A DNA stretch of 64,000 bases from positions 94,080,666-94,144,665 of the forward strand of contig CM046443.1 in assembly GCA_025506515.1 (NCBI GenBank). The letters run 5' to 3'. Position 1 is the stretch's first letter. Every line of letters starts with the position of its first letter. Of this stretch, positions 33,778-45,093 are shown piece after piece. Made by a program: the position numbers and the translations under genes. The DNA comes from Flaveria trinervia. Its lineage: Eukaryota > Streptophyta > Magnoliopsida > Asterales > Asteraceae. The notes beneath the pieces are model-generated. The model worked only from the letters and a program-made list of their open reading frames with translations. It did no database searches and was not told the origin of the DNA.

Positions 33778-34400
33778 CTAAACCAGAAAGTTAAATCTGA
33801 CTGAGTCAAAGGCTTTAGTGAATAAATCAGCAAGCTGATTGGTTGTATCCACTTTGACTAACTTAATCAAACCTTTTCTGAGCAATCTCTTAGAAAATGA
33901 TATCTTATCTCAATATGTTTTGTTTACTATGTTGCACAGGATTAGCAGTGATAAACATAGCAGCAGAACTGTCTATATAAATTGAAGTTCGAAGGAAATT
34001 GTAACCATAGTCAAGCAATTGGTTTTGCAACCAAGAACTTGAGAGCAACCAGTTGAAGCAGCTATGTACTCAGCCTCAGCTGTGGATACAGAATCATTGG
34101 TTTGTTTCTTGCACTGTCATGATACTAGCCTGGTCAAATGAATTGACATCCACCGGTTGTTGATTTTCTGTTACTGTTACATCCACCATAGTCACTGTCT
34201 GAGTATGAGTAGAGTGTAAAGTCTCCATCTTTTGGATACCAAAGACCAAGTCCTGGTTTTCCTTTGAGGTATCTGAAAATCATTTTTACAGCATTGAGAT
34301 GAGACTCCCTGGGATCAGATTGGTACCTAGCACATACACACATCAAACATAATATTAGGTCTATTGGTAGTTAAATATATAAGTGAACCTATCCTTGATC
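33778..34400 (-). pseudogene. SIRE-type Copia pol 3' end, RNase H (copy B)
   Basis: Continues the RT frame from the far side of the Gypsy insertion: the block IDQKLY (45094 onward) joins RSRIGSLIYLTTNRP here. It contains LGLWYPKDGDFTLYSYSDSD, GGCNSNRKSTTGG, AEAEYIAAS and IYIDSSAAMF, and ends in LADLFTKAFDSVRFN. The stop is at 33778-33780. One-base breaks occur after GGCQF and at the run near 34030, where copy A keeps an extra A. Confidence 0.9.
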
Positions 34401-34405
34401 TATAT

Positions 34406-35173
34406 TTTCACACCCCAACCTTGACGGCGGAAACGTCGAGGAGTGAGAGTTAAGATCGTTCATAGCCACATAACGCTATTAATAATCCAAATATATTTTA
34501 CACATAAATTCATTTGTCACATTACAAATATAAGTCTCAAAGGATATAAAAGACATAACATAAAATATAACAATTCATCCTATTTTATTTATTAATCTAG
34601 GTCCATTCCTAGATGTGCAAGCTTCAATGTGTAGATAATCAAACTTGGGCATTTCCTGAAACATGTTAAAAAAAATAAAGGAGTCAACAATAATGTTGAT
34701 GAGCATTCCATAGGTTTAAATACATAGCATATATAAAAGATGGCAATTCAAGTCATTAGGGATGTCATGAACAATGCAACAATCAAACCTCGACAAAATT
34801 TTACAAGTCTCAACGTTTAAAAGTATATACGATCAGTTAAGTGTACTTGGATCAACCAAAGCAGGCTTGTCTTGCCCATAGATCTATGACTTCACTGGGC
34901 TAGCAATAGTTAATGATTGTACATATAGTGCCATAACATGGTAATCACAAAAAGTCCAACTAACCACAACTTAATGAGGAATTGCCATAATGTTTACAAG
35001 TCTCAAAAATGTGTACAAGTGTAATGTTAATAGGATAACATGTTCCACCCCAAAGTGTAAGAAAAATATGAAAAAGGGGTATGGAAGTACTCACATGGCT
35101 AAAAGTATACGTATGAAGATTAATAAGATTGATAATAAACGCTGATCCAAGATGTACGTCACAAGGCACCTAA

Positions 35174-35208
<35 letters not shown>

Positions 35209-37011
35209 AGGTTAAAGTTTAATTATAATAAGTTTAACGTTTTGACGGAAACTAAGGTTTTAAGTGGAATTTGAGATGTTAACATGGTAAATTTTGATTA
35301 TGCTTTGAGTCTATATATTATTTAATCGTTTTACTACCAAAAATTAGAAGAAACCATTTGTAACAAGGTCTAAATATAATTTAAAACAAACTTTTAAAAT
35401 AACTCTTATTTTAAACAATAATATATACTTGTATTTGAACAAGTAATGATTTAGTGAGTTATAACAATATTTAGTGTTTATTTTATAAGAAAATAATTTA
35501 AACATGATATTTGAACAAACAACTATTTAGTAAATTAAAACAATATTTTAAGTTTAACCTATAAAAATAATCTAAATGTCTTATTTTAACAAATAACGAT
35601 TCAACATATAAAGAAAAATATACTTTGTAAGAAGTTGAACTAATTATATCATTTGTTTTATAATAATATACGAGTATTATAAGAACATAAATTTTTCAGA
35701 AATTGGTTAAGTGACTTCTAAATAATTTAGATTTACAAGATTGATTTTTATTAATTTTCAGAATTTTTCTATTTTTTTAAAGGCTGAAAAAGCCCCAAAA
35801 AATATGTTGGAGGTCGCCGGGTTCGAACCGGGACCTCTAGTGTGGAATGCAAGTGGGGAACCAGTGAACCAAGGCTTCTGCCGCGGTTGAAATTGGTTTC
35901 CAAAACTTAAAACTAATGAACACAGAACCCGCCCAAATTCCATAAACCCTAAGTTCCTTCGATCCCAAATTGACAGATTATCGATGCTAGGGGCATTGTT
36001 AACCATGGGGCTTTTGTTCCCCATGATCAACCGATTGTATACATGTAAGCAATTTACCCGTTTGATTAATAATTGAAGGTGCACACGTTGATGAACGAGT
36101 CGCGACCGAGAGGTGAAGGAACGATGTGTAATATTGATGATAATCCAATTAACTTCGTGTGGAGCTTCGGATGATGCTCCCGATGTAAAGCCCTCTATCA
36201 ATTCATTGTTAACAGGTTGGTATGGTGGTGTTCGGGTGGTGTAGATTCGCGATAAAAATATGAAGTTCAATTGCAAATTGTGGTTGTTTCAGATGCAATT
36301 GAGGATGGTATTCGATTAATGATTGATAGAGAGTCGTTTAGGTTAGTTTAATTGGACTATTATGATGTGTAAATGCTCGAACGGCCATATGTTTTAATGT
36401 ATATCGGTTATGCGATCGCTTAGGGTCGAAACCGATGTTTAAATGCAATTTAATCGAGTAATCAAGTTCGAAACGTGCAAACGACACGATTTGAGTCGGT
36501 TTTGGGCTTCGAAAACGAATAATTTGGGTGTTTTGGCCGTCGCCGGAGCTCGCCGGAGCTCCGCCGGATTTCTGGCCGGAACGCGGTTAAGGGGGAAAAT
36601 TTGGATTAATTTTTAGTTATTTGCACAAATGGTCCTTGAAGTTTTAAGGTTGTTAGTTCGTGCCCAAACTTTATTTTCACAGTTTCTAAATTGACAAGGA
36701 TGCCCCTTGAGTTTAAATTAAGTTTAATGTTTAAACATTTTCAAGTTTAAAAATTTTCATTTCATTTTACCTTTATTGTTCTTATTATTATTATTATTAT
36801 TATATTATTATTATTAGTAACATAATTATTATTACTCTTATAATTTGTTATTATTATTATTATTATATAAATATTATAACCTTACAAATTCAAAAGAGCA
36901 CTTAAGGTAATAATCATAAGCAGCCCATAATTTTCATAAATAACACAATTAGCCCATGCAAGAATTTAACAAGGCTAACTTTAACTTAACCCAAAATTAC
37001 AAGATGTTACA
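34406..37011 (-). repeat. Gypsy 3' LTR
   Basis: About 2.6 kb, on + TTTCACACC... to ...GATGTTACA; the first triplet differs from TGT in the other LTR. It contains an (AT)n(AC)n tract (35173-35209), a tRNA-like segment (35806-35890), a ccggagct-rich patch (36540-36590) and an ATT microsatellite (36782-36816). Relative to the other LTR it lacks a block of about 20 bp near 34756. Confidence 0.94.
35806..35895 (-). ncRNA. tRNA-like/SINE-like segment inside the Gypsy 3' LTR
   Basis: On -, TTGGTTCACTGGTTCC (A-box-like, 35857-35872) precedes the B-box GGTTCGAACC (35820-35829). The arrangement resembles a tRNA-derived SINE head. It is also in the other LTR (43865-43960) and the related solo LTR (51895-51975), so it is an old part of the LTR. 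No full cloverleaf was drawn, and transcription is unknown. Confidence 0.5.
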
Positions 37012-37022
37012 GTCTCCCCAAA
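37012..37022 (-). other. Polypurine tract of the Gypsy element
   Basis: The - strand reads TTTGGGGAGAC directly before the LTR start TGTAACATC. Confidence 0.85.
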
Positions 37023-37044
37023 TTAAAAGAATTTCGTCCCGAAA

Positions 37045-37400
37045 TTAAGAATAAGCTAAGAGAACAAATGCGGGTATCTCCTTCATATGATCCTCACGCT
37101 CCCAAGTGAACTCAGCTCCACGTTTGTTTTCCCAACGAACTTTAACGATAGGTGTGGTAGTTGTTCGGGTCTTCTTCAGGGTGCGATCCATAATCTCAAC
37201 AGGCTTCTCAACAAAGTGCAATGACTCATCAACTTGAATTTCCTCTAGTGGAACATGTAAGTTTTCATCAGCCAAGCATTTTCTCAGGTTTGAGACATGA
37301 AAGACAGGATGAACTCCGCTAAGTTCAGAAGGTAACTCCAGTTTGTAAGCCACTTTCCCAATTCTTTTCAAAATCTTGAAAGGTCCTACAAAGCGTGGGG
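37045..37400 (-). pseudogene. Gypsy pol C-terminal end with chromodomain
   Basis: The segment AYKLELPSELSGVHPVFHVS is the usual post-integrase block, followed by a chromodomain-like EKPVEIMDRTLKK...VRWENK...TWEREDHMKE and the stop at 37045-37047. Chromodomains target integration to marked chromatin in chromoviruses. A frame change separates it from the integrase tail upstream. Confidence 0.85.
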
Positions 37401-38814
37401 CTAACTTACCCTTCTTCTCAAAACGTACAACACCCTTCCATGGAGAGACTTAAGAAGAACCATGTCGTCGACTTGAAACTCCAATGGTTTGCGTCTTTTA
37501 TCGGCATAACTCTTTTGGCGACTTCTAGCCACTTCAAGGTTATTTCGAATTTTGGAAACTTTGTCAGTCGTTTCCTGAATAAGTTCCGGACCAGTGATAA
37601 GATTTTCCCCAATGTCAGTCCAACAGATTGGAGAACGACATTTACGACCGTACAAGCCTCGAATGGTGCCATCTTGATACTTGTGTGATAACTATTGTTA
37701 TACGAAAATTCCGCGAGCGGTAAATGCGTATCCCAATCACCACCAAAATCAAGGACACAAAGACGTAGCAGATCCTCGAGGGTTTGGATTGTTCGTTCGG
37801 TTGTCCATCGGTTTGAGGATGGTAAGCCGTACTTAAATCCAATTGAGTACCCAAGAGTTCTTGCATCGATGACCAAAAGTGCGAAGTGAAACGAGCATCT
37901 CGATCGGAAATAATGTGCAATGGCACGCCATGACGACTCACAATTTCGTCAACATAGATTCGAGCCAACTTTGAAACCTTGTACATATCTCGTATAGGTA
38001 TGAAATGTGTTGTCTTGGTCAAACGGTCAACAATGACCCATATACTATCATGACCACGAGGTGTACGAGGTAACTTGGTTATGAAATCCATGGATATATG
38101 TTCCCATTTCCACATAGGGATTTCAGGTTGCTCAAGTAAACCACTTGGTCGTTGGTGTTCGGCTTTGACCCTTGCGCACGTGAGGCACTTGGAAACGTAA
38201 GTCGCGATATCTTTCTTCATTCCAGGCCACCAATATTGACCACGCAGGTCCATGTACATCTTATCGGAGCCAGGATGAACGGAATATCGGGTTTGATGAG
38301 CTTCGTTCATAATAAAGTGCCGAAGGTTGTCGCGATTCGGGATCCAGAGTCGATTCAAGAAATACCACATGTCGTTCGGTTTTGTCTCCAATTGTGACCG
38401 TACGTTAGTCATCAAATCTTCATCTTTTCCTTCGTCGGTTAGTGCCGCTTGTTGAGCCTCGCGAATGCATAACTCGAGGTCACTATCGATCCTTATGTTT
38501 TGGAGCATGATAGTATCCTCGTTGACATCCACGTGAATCTCGGTATCAAATTCTCCTAACGTATCAAACCATTGCCTTCGATCTCGGATTTCTTGAAGCG
38601 AGACAGTCTTGTTGTGGACCTTGCGACTTAGTGCGTCGGCTACAACATTCGCCTTTCCAGGATGATAGCGAATGTCGCAGTCGTAGTCACTAATCAACTC
38701 AATCCAACGTCTTTGTCTCATGTCGAGATCCTTTTGATTGAACACGTGTTGGAGACTCTTATGATCGGTGTAGACTATGCATTGCGTCCCATATAAGTAG
38801 TGTCGCCAAATCTT
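37401..38814 (-). pseudogene. Gypsy RNase H end and integrase, frameshifted
   Basis: The frame opens after the TAG at 38815-38817. RNase H end: RRWIELISDYDCDIRYHPGK and VADALSRK. Integrase: zinc-binding HHCC (HQTRYSVHPGSDKMY, CLTCARVK), then catalytic Asp in MDFITKLP and Asp in ISDRDARF; the Glu block (TERTIQTLEDLL) is read only after a one-base frame change near 37800. A further frame change near 37650 leads to the YGRKCRSPICW tail. Three different frames are needed for one integrase. Confidence 0.9.
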
Positions 38815-40089
38815 CTATGCAAAAACCACAACACCAAGTTCAAGGTCATGCGTTGTGTAGTTAACTTCATGAACCTTCAATTGTCTCGACGCGTATGCTA
38901 TAACTTTGCCTCGTTGCATGAGAACACAACCAAGACCTTGATTAGAAGCATCACAATATACAGTAAAGTCGTCGTTTCCATCGGGTAGTGTGAGAATAGG
39001 AGCATTACACAACTTGCGTTTCAATGTCTCGAAAGCCTCTTCTTGCTCGGGTCCCCATTCAAAAAGTCGATTCTTTTGGGTTAGCGCCGTTAATGGTTTA
39101 GCAATCTTCGAGAAATTTGCTATGAACCTACAGTAGTATCCAGCTAAACCCAGAAAAGAACGAACCTCGGTTGGGGTTGTGGGAACACACCAATTCTTCA
39201 CAGCTTCAATTTTAGCAGGATCCACATGAATTCCTTGGCTATTCACCACATGCCCTAGGAATTGAACTTCCTCCAACCAAAATTCACACTTGGAAAGCTT
39301 GGCGTATAATTGCTCCTTCTTCAAAAGTCCAAGTACTTGTCGCAAGTGTGTCTCGTGATCGATTTTTGTCTTGGAATAAATAAGGATGTCATCAATAAAC
39401 ACGATCACGAATTTATCCAAATACGGTTTACATACTCGATTCATGAGATCCATGAACACAGCAGGCGCATTGGTCAGGCCAAAAGGCATGACCATGAACT
39501 TGTAGTGTCCATATCGAGTACGGAAAGCGGTCTTTGAAATGTCATCATCATGAACACGTAATTGATGATACCCAGAACGTAGATCGATCTTCGAGAATTG
39601 AGTTGCTCCTTGAAGTTGGTCGAAGAGGTCATCGATTCGAGGAAGAGGGTATCGGTTTTTAATAGTAAGCTTGTTGAGTTCGTGATAATCGATGCACATA
39701 CGAAATGAACCATCCTTCTTCTTCACAAATAGTACAGGTGCGCCCCACGGTGATGAACTAGGGCGAATAAAACCCTTATCGGTCAACTCTTGCAGTTGAC
39801 TAGCGAGCTCTTGCATTTCAGAAGGTGCAAGACGATAAGGCGATTTAGCCACAGGGTTTGCACCAGGGATTAAATCAATCTTGAACTCAACTTCTCGCAC
39901 GGGAGGTAACCCTTTAAGATCTTCGGGAAAAACTTCGGGAAAGTCTCGCACAACAGGAATGTCCTTCAACTCCTTACCCTTGGCTTTCGTATTCACTACA
40001 TATGCCATGAAAGCCATGTAGTTTTTACTTAAGCATTTACGGGGCTTGATACAAGACATGAGTTTGAGTCTTTGGGGATTTCTCCCCAA
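38815..40089 (-). pseudogene. Gypsy reverse transcriptase and RNase H start
   Basis: RT motifs in order: VVRDFPEVFPEDL, RPSSSPWGAPVLFVKKKDG, RMCIDYHELN, YPLPRIDDLFDQLQGA, SKIDLRSGYHQLRV, FGLTNAPAVFMDLMN and the catalytic FIDDILIYS (near 39400). The connection domain and RNase H start follow (TVYCDASNQGLGCVLMQ). An in-frame TAG at 38815-38817 ends the segment; the same frame continues in the next feature. A frame change near 40080 separates it from the protease. Confidence 0.94.
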
Positions 40090-40440
40090 AGACCTTCAAA
40101 GTATCTCCAGTCGGTAACGGAATTCGGATACACTTCTCGAAACATAGAATTTCCGCACGGTGCTTGGCTAACCTATCCATGCCAATGATAACCTCAAAGC
40201 TTCCCAATTGCATAGGAATAAGGTCGACGGAGAACTCGTGTTCGTTAAGGCTCAAGGTGCAGTCGCGTATCACGACATCAACGACAATAGATTTTCCATC
40301 GGCAATCTCGACCGTGAAAGATTTCTCCAGTTTTGCACGCGGTTTAGAAAGTATAGGTTCGAATTCCAAGGACACGAAACTTCTATCGGCACCCGAATCA
40401 AACAACACAGATGCATAATGATTATTTACAAGATACATAC
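40037..40440 (-). pseudogene. Gypsy aspartic protease
   Basis: The RVP-type protease is read from YLVNNHYASVLFDSGADRSF with active-site DSGA, then IADGKSI, FSVDLIPMQLGSFEVIIGMD and RIPLPTGDTL. It is in a different frame from gag, but joining 40533 to 40440 (see the candidate intron) brings it into the gag frame. It runs into a one-base frame change near 40080 before RT. Confidence 0.88.
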
Positions 40441-40532
40441 CTGTTTGGTAACAACCTGTAATTGATATGATGAACATGGATAGGAAATTTTTGCAAAACA
40501 AGAAAAGGACTAGAAGAAATTTAACGACGTAC
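40441..40532 (-). other. Candidate 92-nt intron between Gypsy gag and protease
   Basis: Donor GTACGT at 40532 and acceptor ACCAAACAG ending at 40441. Removing it gives an in-frame junction NG|MYLVNNHYASVLF, with spacing that suits the family as I know it. A nearer AG at 40457-40456 would also keep the frame. Unspliced, gag stops at 40510-40512. It could instead be a small insertion plus chance splice signals. Confidence 0.45.
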
Positions 40533-41753
40533 CATTCACCACGTCGTTGTTGGCTTGCGCTTGGTTGGCGTTGATGTTGAAAGCCCTTCCACGAGCCGGT
40601 GGCACAGTTCCCGCATTGCGAGGACATTGAGGGTGAATATGGCCAGCCTCGCCACAGTTGTAGCAGGTTCGGTTGGTAAGCATGGCAGTGTTATTTGGTG
40701 CACGAAGACAAGTAGCCACCAAATGACCATACTTTCCACATAGCGAGCAGACTCGGCATGGCATGTTGCTTGAATGATGGTACTTGCACGTGTTACACAT
40801 AGGATGTGGCCCAGCATAAACTTTAGCCATGGGAGCTTGATTCGCAACCACCATTTGTTTTTGGGGAGCATTGGGGGCGGTCACAGCGTAGTTGCGTGTC
40901 GGGGTGAACTTACGCTTCCTGTTTTGAGAAGATGACTCGGCCTTTACCTCCTTTGTTGCCTCAGGTGTCACCTTCGCTATAGCCTTGGAGCCCTTTGCCG
41001 ACATCGTGCCAGCTCTTATATGATTCTCAGTGAGCTGTGCAGTAATAGTAATCGCCTCCTCCAAGGTTGTGGGCCTACTACCCACCACCGCATCTTGAAT
41101 TTGAGGTGGCACCCCCTTGATAAATTTTCAATGTTACGGGGCACGGTGTCCACCATGTGAGGTAGAAGCATACTCAACTCATGATGTCGGGTGGAATAAG
41201 CCAAATGATTCCCACCATCTTGTTTGAGATTCCAGAATTCCTCCTCCAGCTTTTGTAACTCGCTCCTTGGACAAAACTTTTGAATCATAACCTCCTTGAA
41301 CTCCTCCCAGGACAAGGCCAAAGCAGCCTCAGTTCCATGGTTTCTCTTCTCACTATTCCACCATGTGAGTGCTCGTTGTTGAAGAACACTTGTGGCATAG
41401 CGAACCTTGAACTCATTGGGACACTCACTAACAATGAACGTATTCTCCATACTTTCAAACCACTCGAGAAGTCCAGTGGCTCCTTCTTTTCCACTAAAGC
41501 TAGTGGGTTTGCACGAGTTAAAGTGTTTGAAGGTGCAAGTACGGTTGTTCCCTTGTTGATTGTTCTCATTTTGAATGTTGCTATTATCTCCATTAGCACC
41601 ACTATTGTTCCCATTGATGTTGTTGTTGCTATTAGCCATTAGTGTGCTATTGAGTTCAGCCACCATAGTCGGGAGAATGACAGCCATTTGTCGTGCAATC
41701 ATGGCAGCCAGCTTACGGTCGGAACTTCCACGCTTTCCATGGTGATGAGACAT
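40510..41753 (-). pseudogene. Gypsy gag with two CCHC zinc knuckles, frameshifted
   Basis: The N-terminal region is Asn-rich (NNNINGNNSGANGDNSN), then the retrotransposon Gag domain (WFESMENTFIVSECP, RALTWWNSEK, SWEEFKEVMIQKFCP). A one-base frame change near 41130 leads to the second half: LEEAITITAQLTENHIRAG, a basic stretch, CSLCGKYGHLVATC and CYNCGEAGHIHPQC. Family role: capsid and RNA packaging. The frame ends at 40510 unless the candidate intron is removed. Confidence 0.92.
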
Positions 41754-41756
41754 GCT

Positions 41757-42414
41757 GAATATATAAAAATGAGTTAGTTACAGGAGCGGGGATAACAGAG
41801 GATAGTAGTTTAACAAAGATAAGCTAAGGGTTTTTAAGGTACATGGGATGTTTCCATTTGGTAACGCATTACCATTTGAAAACGTTGACACGTCAAGGTG
41901 AATTGACCCATTTACCTTAGAAACTTGTGTATGTTGACCATAGTTTATCACTCATCCCAGAAATCCCCAGGTAAGCATAACTAGTCCCGTAGGATTTATG
42001 CGATATGCTTGCCTTAGCCCGAGGGCCTTTTCCAGGAAAACCAGGATACAGGTGTCTATGTGTCACACAATATTTCTTAGGTTCATAGAATCAAAACCTT
42101 GATGAGATTTATATAGATTAGACGTAACGTCTAAAGATCCAAGTCATAACATAAACATAAGATTCCATGTGTCGACGAGAATAAGATTAAGAGAGTTCGT
42201 GTTCGGGGAGAGTCAAAGAGTCAAAGTTAAGTTTAGGGAGACAAATAACAATGTTTAGGCAATCCTATGCTAAGGCATCAAATTACACATAAGAGGCATA
42301 ACATTATGTAGCATGAAAAGTATTTAAGTTACAAGATAGAAATATTATTCTATAAGGTTCATGCATACTATAGCCTAGGTCACCATTTCTAATAACCTAG
42401 ATCTCTATAGTTAT
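41757..42414 (-). other. Gypsy untranslated leader
   Basis: Non-coding DNA between PBS and gag, about 660 nt. I see no uORF with recognisable content. Confidence 0.7.
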
Positions 42415-42431
42415 GGGCTCTGATACCAATC
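42415..42431 (-). other. Primer binding site of the Gypsy element
   Basis: The - strand reads TTGGTATCAGAGCCC two bases after the LTR end GTGTGACA. It is complementary to initiator tRNA-Met. Confidence 0.92.
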
Positions 42432-43219
42432 TGTCACACCCCAACCTTGACGGCGGAAACGTCGAGGAGTGAGAGTTAAGATCGTTCATAGCCACATAAC
42501 GCTATTATTAATCCAAATATATTTTACACATAAATTTCATTTGTCACATTACAAATATAAGTCTCAAAGGATATAAAAGACATAACATAAAATGTAACAA
42601 TTCATCCTATTTTATTTATTAATCTAGGTCCATTCCTAGATGTGCAAGCTTCAATGTGTAGATAATCAAACTTGGCATTTCCTGAAACATGTTAAAAAAA
42701 TAAAGGAGTCAACAATAATGTTGGTGAGCATTCCATAGGTTTAAATACATAGCATATATAAAAGATGGCAATTCAAGTCATAAGTTAGTGAACATAGTGA
42801 TTAGGGATGTCATGAACAATGCAACAATCAAACCTTGACAAAGTTTTACAAGTCTCAACGTTTAAAAGTATATACGATCAGTTAAGTGTACTTGGATCAA
42901 CCAAAGCAGGCTTGTCTTGCCCATAGATCTATGACTTCACTGGGCTAGCAATAGTTAATGATTGTACATATAGTGCCATAACATGGTAATCAAAAAAAGT
43001 CCAACTAACCACAACTTACATGAGGAATTGCCATAACGTTTACAAGTCTCAAAAATGTGTACAAGTGTAATGTTAATAGGATAACATGTTCCACCACAAA
43101 GTGTAAGAAAAATATGAAAAAGGGGTATGGAAGTACTCACATGGCTAAAAGTATAAGTATGAAGATTAATAAGATTGATAATAAACGCTGATCCAAGATG
43201 TACGTCACAAGGCACCTAA

Positions 43220-43282
<63 letters not shown>

Positions 43283-44857
43283 GTTAAAGTTTAATTATAA
43301 TAAGTTTAACGTTTTGACGGAAAATAAGGTTTTAAGTGGAATTTGAGATGTTAACATGGTAAATTTTGATTATGCTTTGAGTCTATATATTATTTATCGT
43401 TTTACTACCAAGAATTAGAAGAAACCATTTGTAACAAGGTCTAAATATAATTTAAAACAAACTTTTAAAATAACTCTTATTTTAAACAATAATATATACT
43501 TGTATTTGAACAAGTAATGATTTAGTGAGTTATAACAATATTTAGTGTTTATTTTATAAGAAAATAATTTAAACATGATATTTGAACAAACAACTATTTA
43601 GTAAATTAAAACAATATTTTAAGTTTAACCTATAAAAATAATCTAAATGTCTTATTTTAACAAATAACGATTCAACATATAAAGAAAAATATACTTTGTA
43701 AGAAGTTGAACTAATTATATCATTTGTTTTATAATAATATACGAGTATTAAAAGAACATAAATTTTTCAGAAATTGGTTAAGTGACTTCTAAATAATTTA
43801 GATTTACAAGATTGATTTTTTATTAATTTTCAGAATTTTTCTATTTTTTTAAAGGCTGAAAAAGCCCCAAAAAAATATGTTGGAGGTCGCCGGGTTCGAA
43901 CCCGGGACCTCTAGTGTGGAATGCAAGTGGGGAACCAGTGAACCAAGGCTTCTGCCGCGGTTGAAATTGGTTTCCAAAACTTAAAACTAATGAACACAGA
44001 ACCCGCCCAAATTCCATGAACCCTAAGTTCCTTCGATCCCAAATTGACAGATTAATCGATGCTAGGGGCATTGTTAACCATGGGGCTTTTGTTCCCCATG
44101 ATCAACCGATTGTATACATGTAAGCAATTTACCCGTTTGATTAATAATTGAAGGTGCACACGTTGATGAACGAGTCGCGACCGAGAGGTGAAGGAACGAT
44201 GTGTAATATTGATGATAATCCAATTAACTTCGTGTGGAGCTTCGGATGATGCTCCCGATGTAAAGCCCTCTATCAATTCGTTGTTAACAGGTTGGTATGG
44301 TGGTGTTCGGGTGGTGTAGATTCGCGATAAAAATATGAAGTTCAATTTGCAAATTGTGGTTGTTTTAGATGCAATTGAGGATGGTATTCGATTAATGATT
44401 GATAGAGAGTTGTTTAGGTTAGTTTAATTGGACTATTATGATGTGTAAATGCTCGAACGGCCATATGTTTTAATGTATATCGGTTATGCGATCGCTTAGG
44501 GTCGAACCGATGTTTAAATGCAATTTAATCGAGTAATCAAGTTCAAAACGTGCAAACGACACGATTTGAGTCGGTTTTGGGCTTCGAAAACGAATAATTT
44601 GGGTGTTTTGGCCGTCGCCGGAGCTCGCCGGAGCTCCGCCGGATTTCTGGCCGGAACGCGGTTAAGGGGGAAAATTTGGATTAATTTTTAGTTATTTGCA
44701 CAAATGGTCCTTGAAGTTTTAAGGTTGTTATTTCGTGCCCAAAACTTTATTTTCACAGTTTCTAAATTGACAAGGAGGCCCCTTGAGTTTAAATTAAGTT
44801 TAATGTTTGAACATTTTCAAGTTTAAAAATTTTCATTTCATTTTACCTTTATTGTTC

Positions 44858-44893
<36 letters not shown>

Positions 44894-45088
44894 GTAACAT
44901 AATTATTATTACTCTTATAATTTGTTATTATTATTATTATTATATAAATATTATAACCTTACAAATTCAAAAGAGCACTTAAGGTAATAATCATAAGCAG
45001 CCCATAATTTTCATAAATAACACAATTAGCCCATGCAAAAATTTAACAAGGCTAACTTTAACTTAACCCAAAATTACAAGATGTTACA
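42432..45088 (-). repeat. Gypsy 5' LTR
   Basis: TGTCACACC...GATGTTACA on +, 2657 bp. It contains an (AT)n tract (43220-43277), the tRNA-like segment (43865-43960) and an ATT microsatellite (44859-44894). Scattered true substitutions separate it from 34406-37011, unlike the indel-only differences of the 8.4-kb duplication. Confidence 0.95.
43865..43960 (-). ncRNA. tRNA-like/SINE-like segment inside the Gypsy 5' LTR
   Basis: Same A-box-like (43931-43946) and B-box (GGGTTCGAACCC, 43892-43903) arrangement as in the 3' LTR, here with a fully intact palindromic B-box. Confidence 0.5.
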
Positions 45089-45093
45089 TATAT

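Larger units (their letters stand above)
26811..35195. repeat. Tandem duplication of about 8.4 kb, copy B
   Basis: This is the second copy. It runs without a break into the rest of the Gypsy LTR and the remainder of the Copia element, and it keeps the target duplication atatg that copy A has lost by a one-base difference. Confidence 0.97.
34406..45088 (-). mobile_element. Ty3/Gypsy chromodomain element, full length, nested in the Copia pol
   Basis: TSD tatat (34401-34405, 45089-45093); LTRs 34406-37011 and 42432-45088; iMet PBS and PPT present. The order on - is gag, protease, RT, RNase H, integrase, chromodomain-like end, which is the Gypsy order. Long LTRs and the chromodomain suggest a chromovirus of the Tekay/Del type (inference). 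It interrupts the Copia RT/RNase H junction at YRSRIGS. Frames are broken by several one-base shifts and one TAG, so it is inactive as read. Confidence 0.95.

Noticed and set aside
35758..36276. 172-aa open frame on -
   Set aside because: Lies in the untranslated Gypsy LTR over the tRNA-like segment; the corresponding region of the other LTR is split into two frames, and no motif is present.
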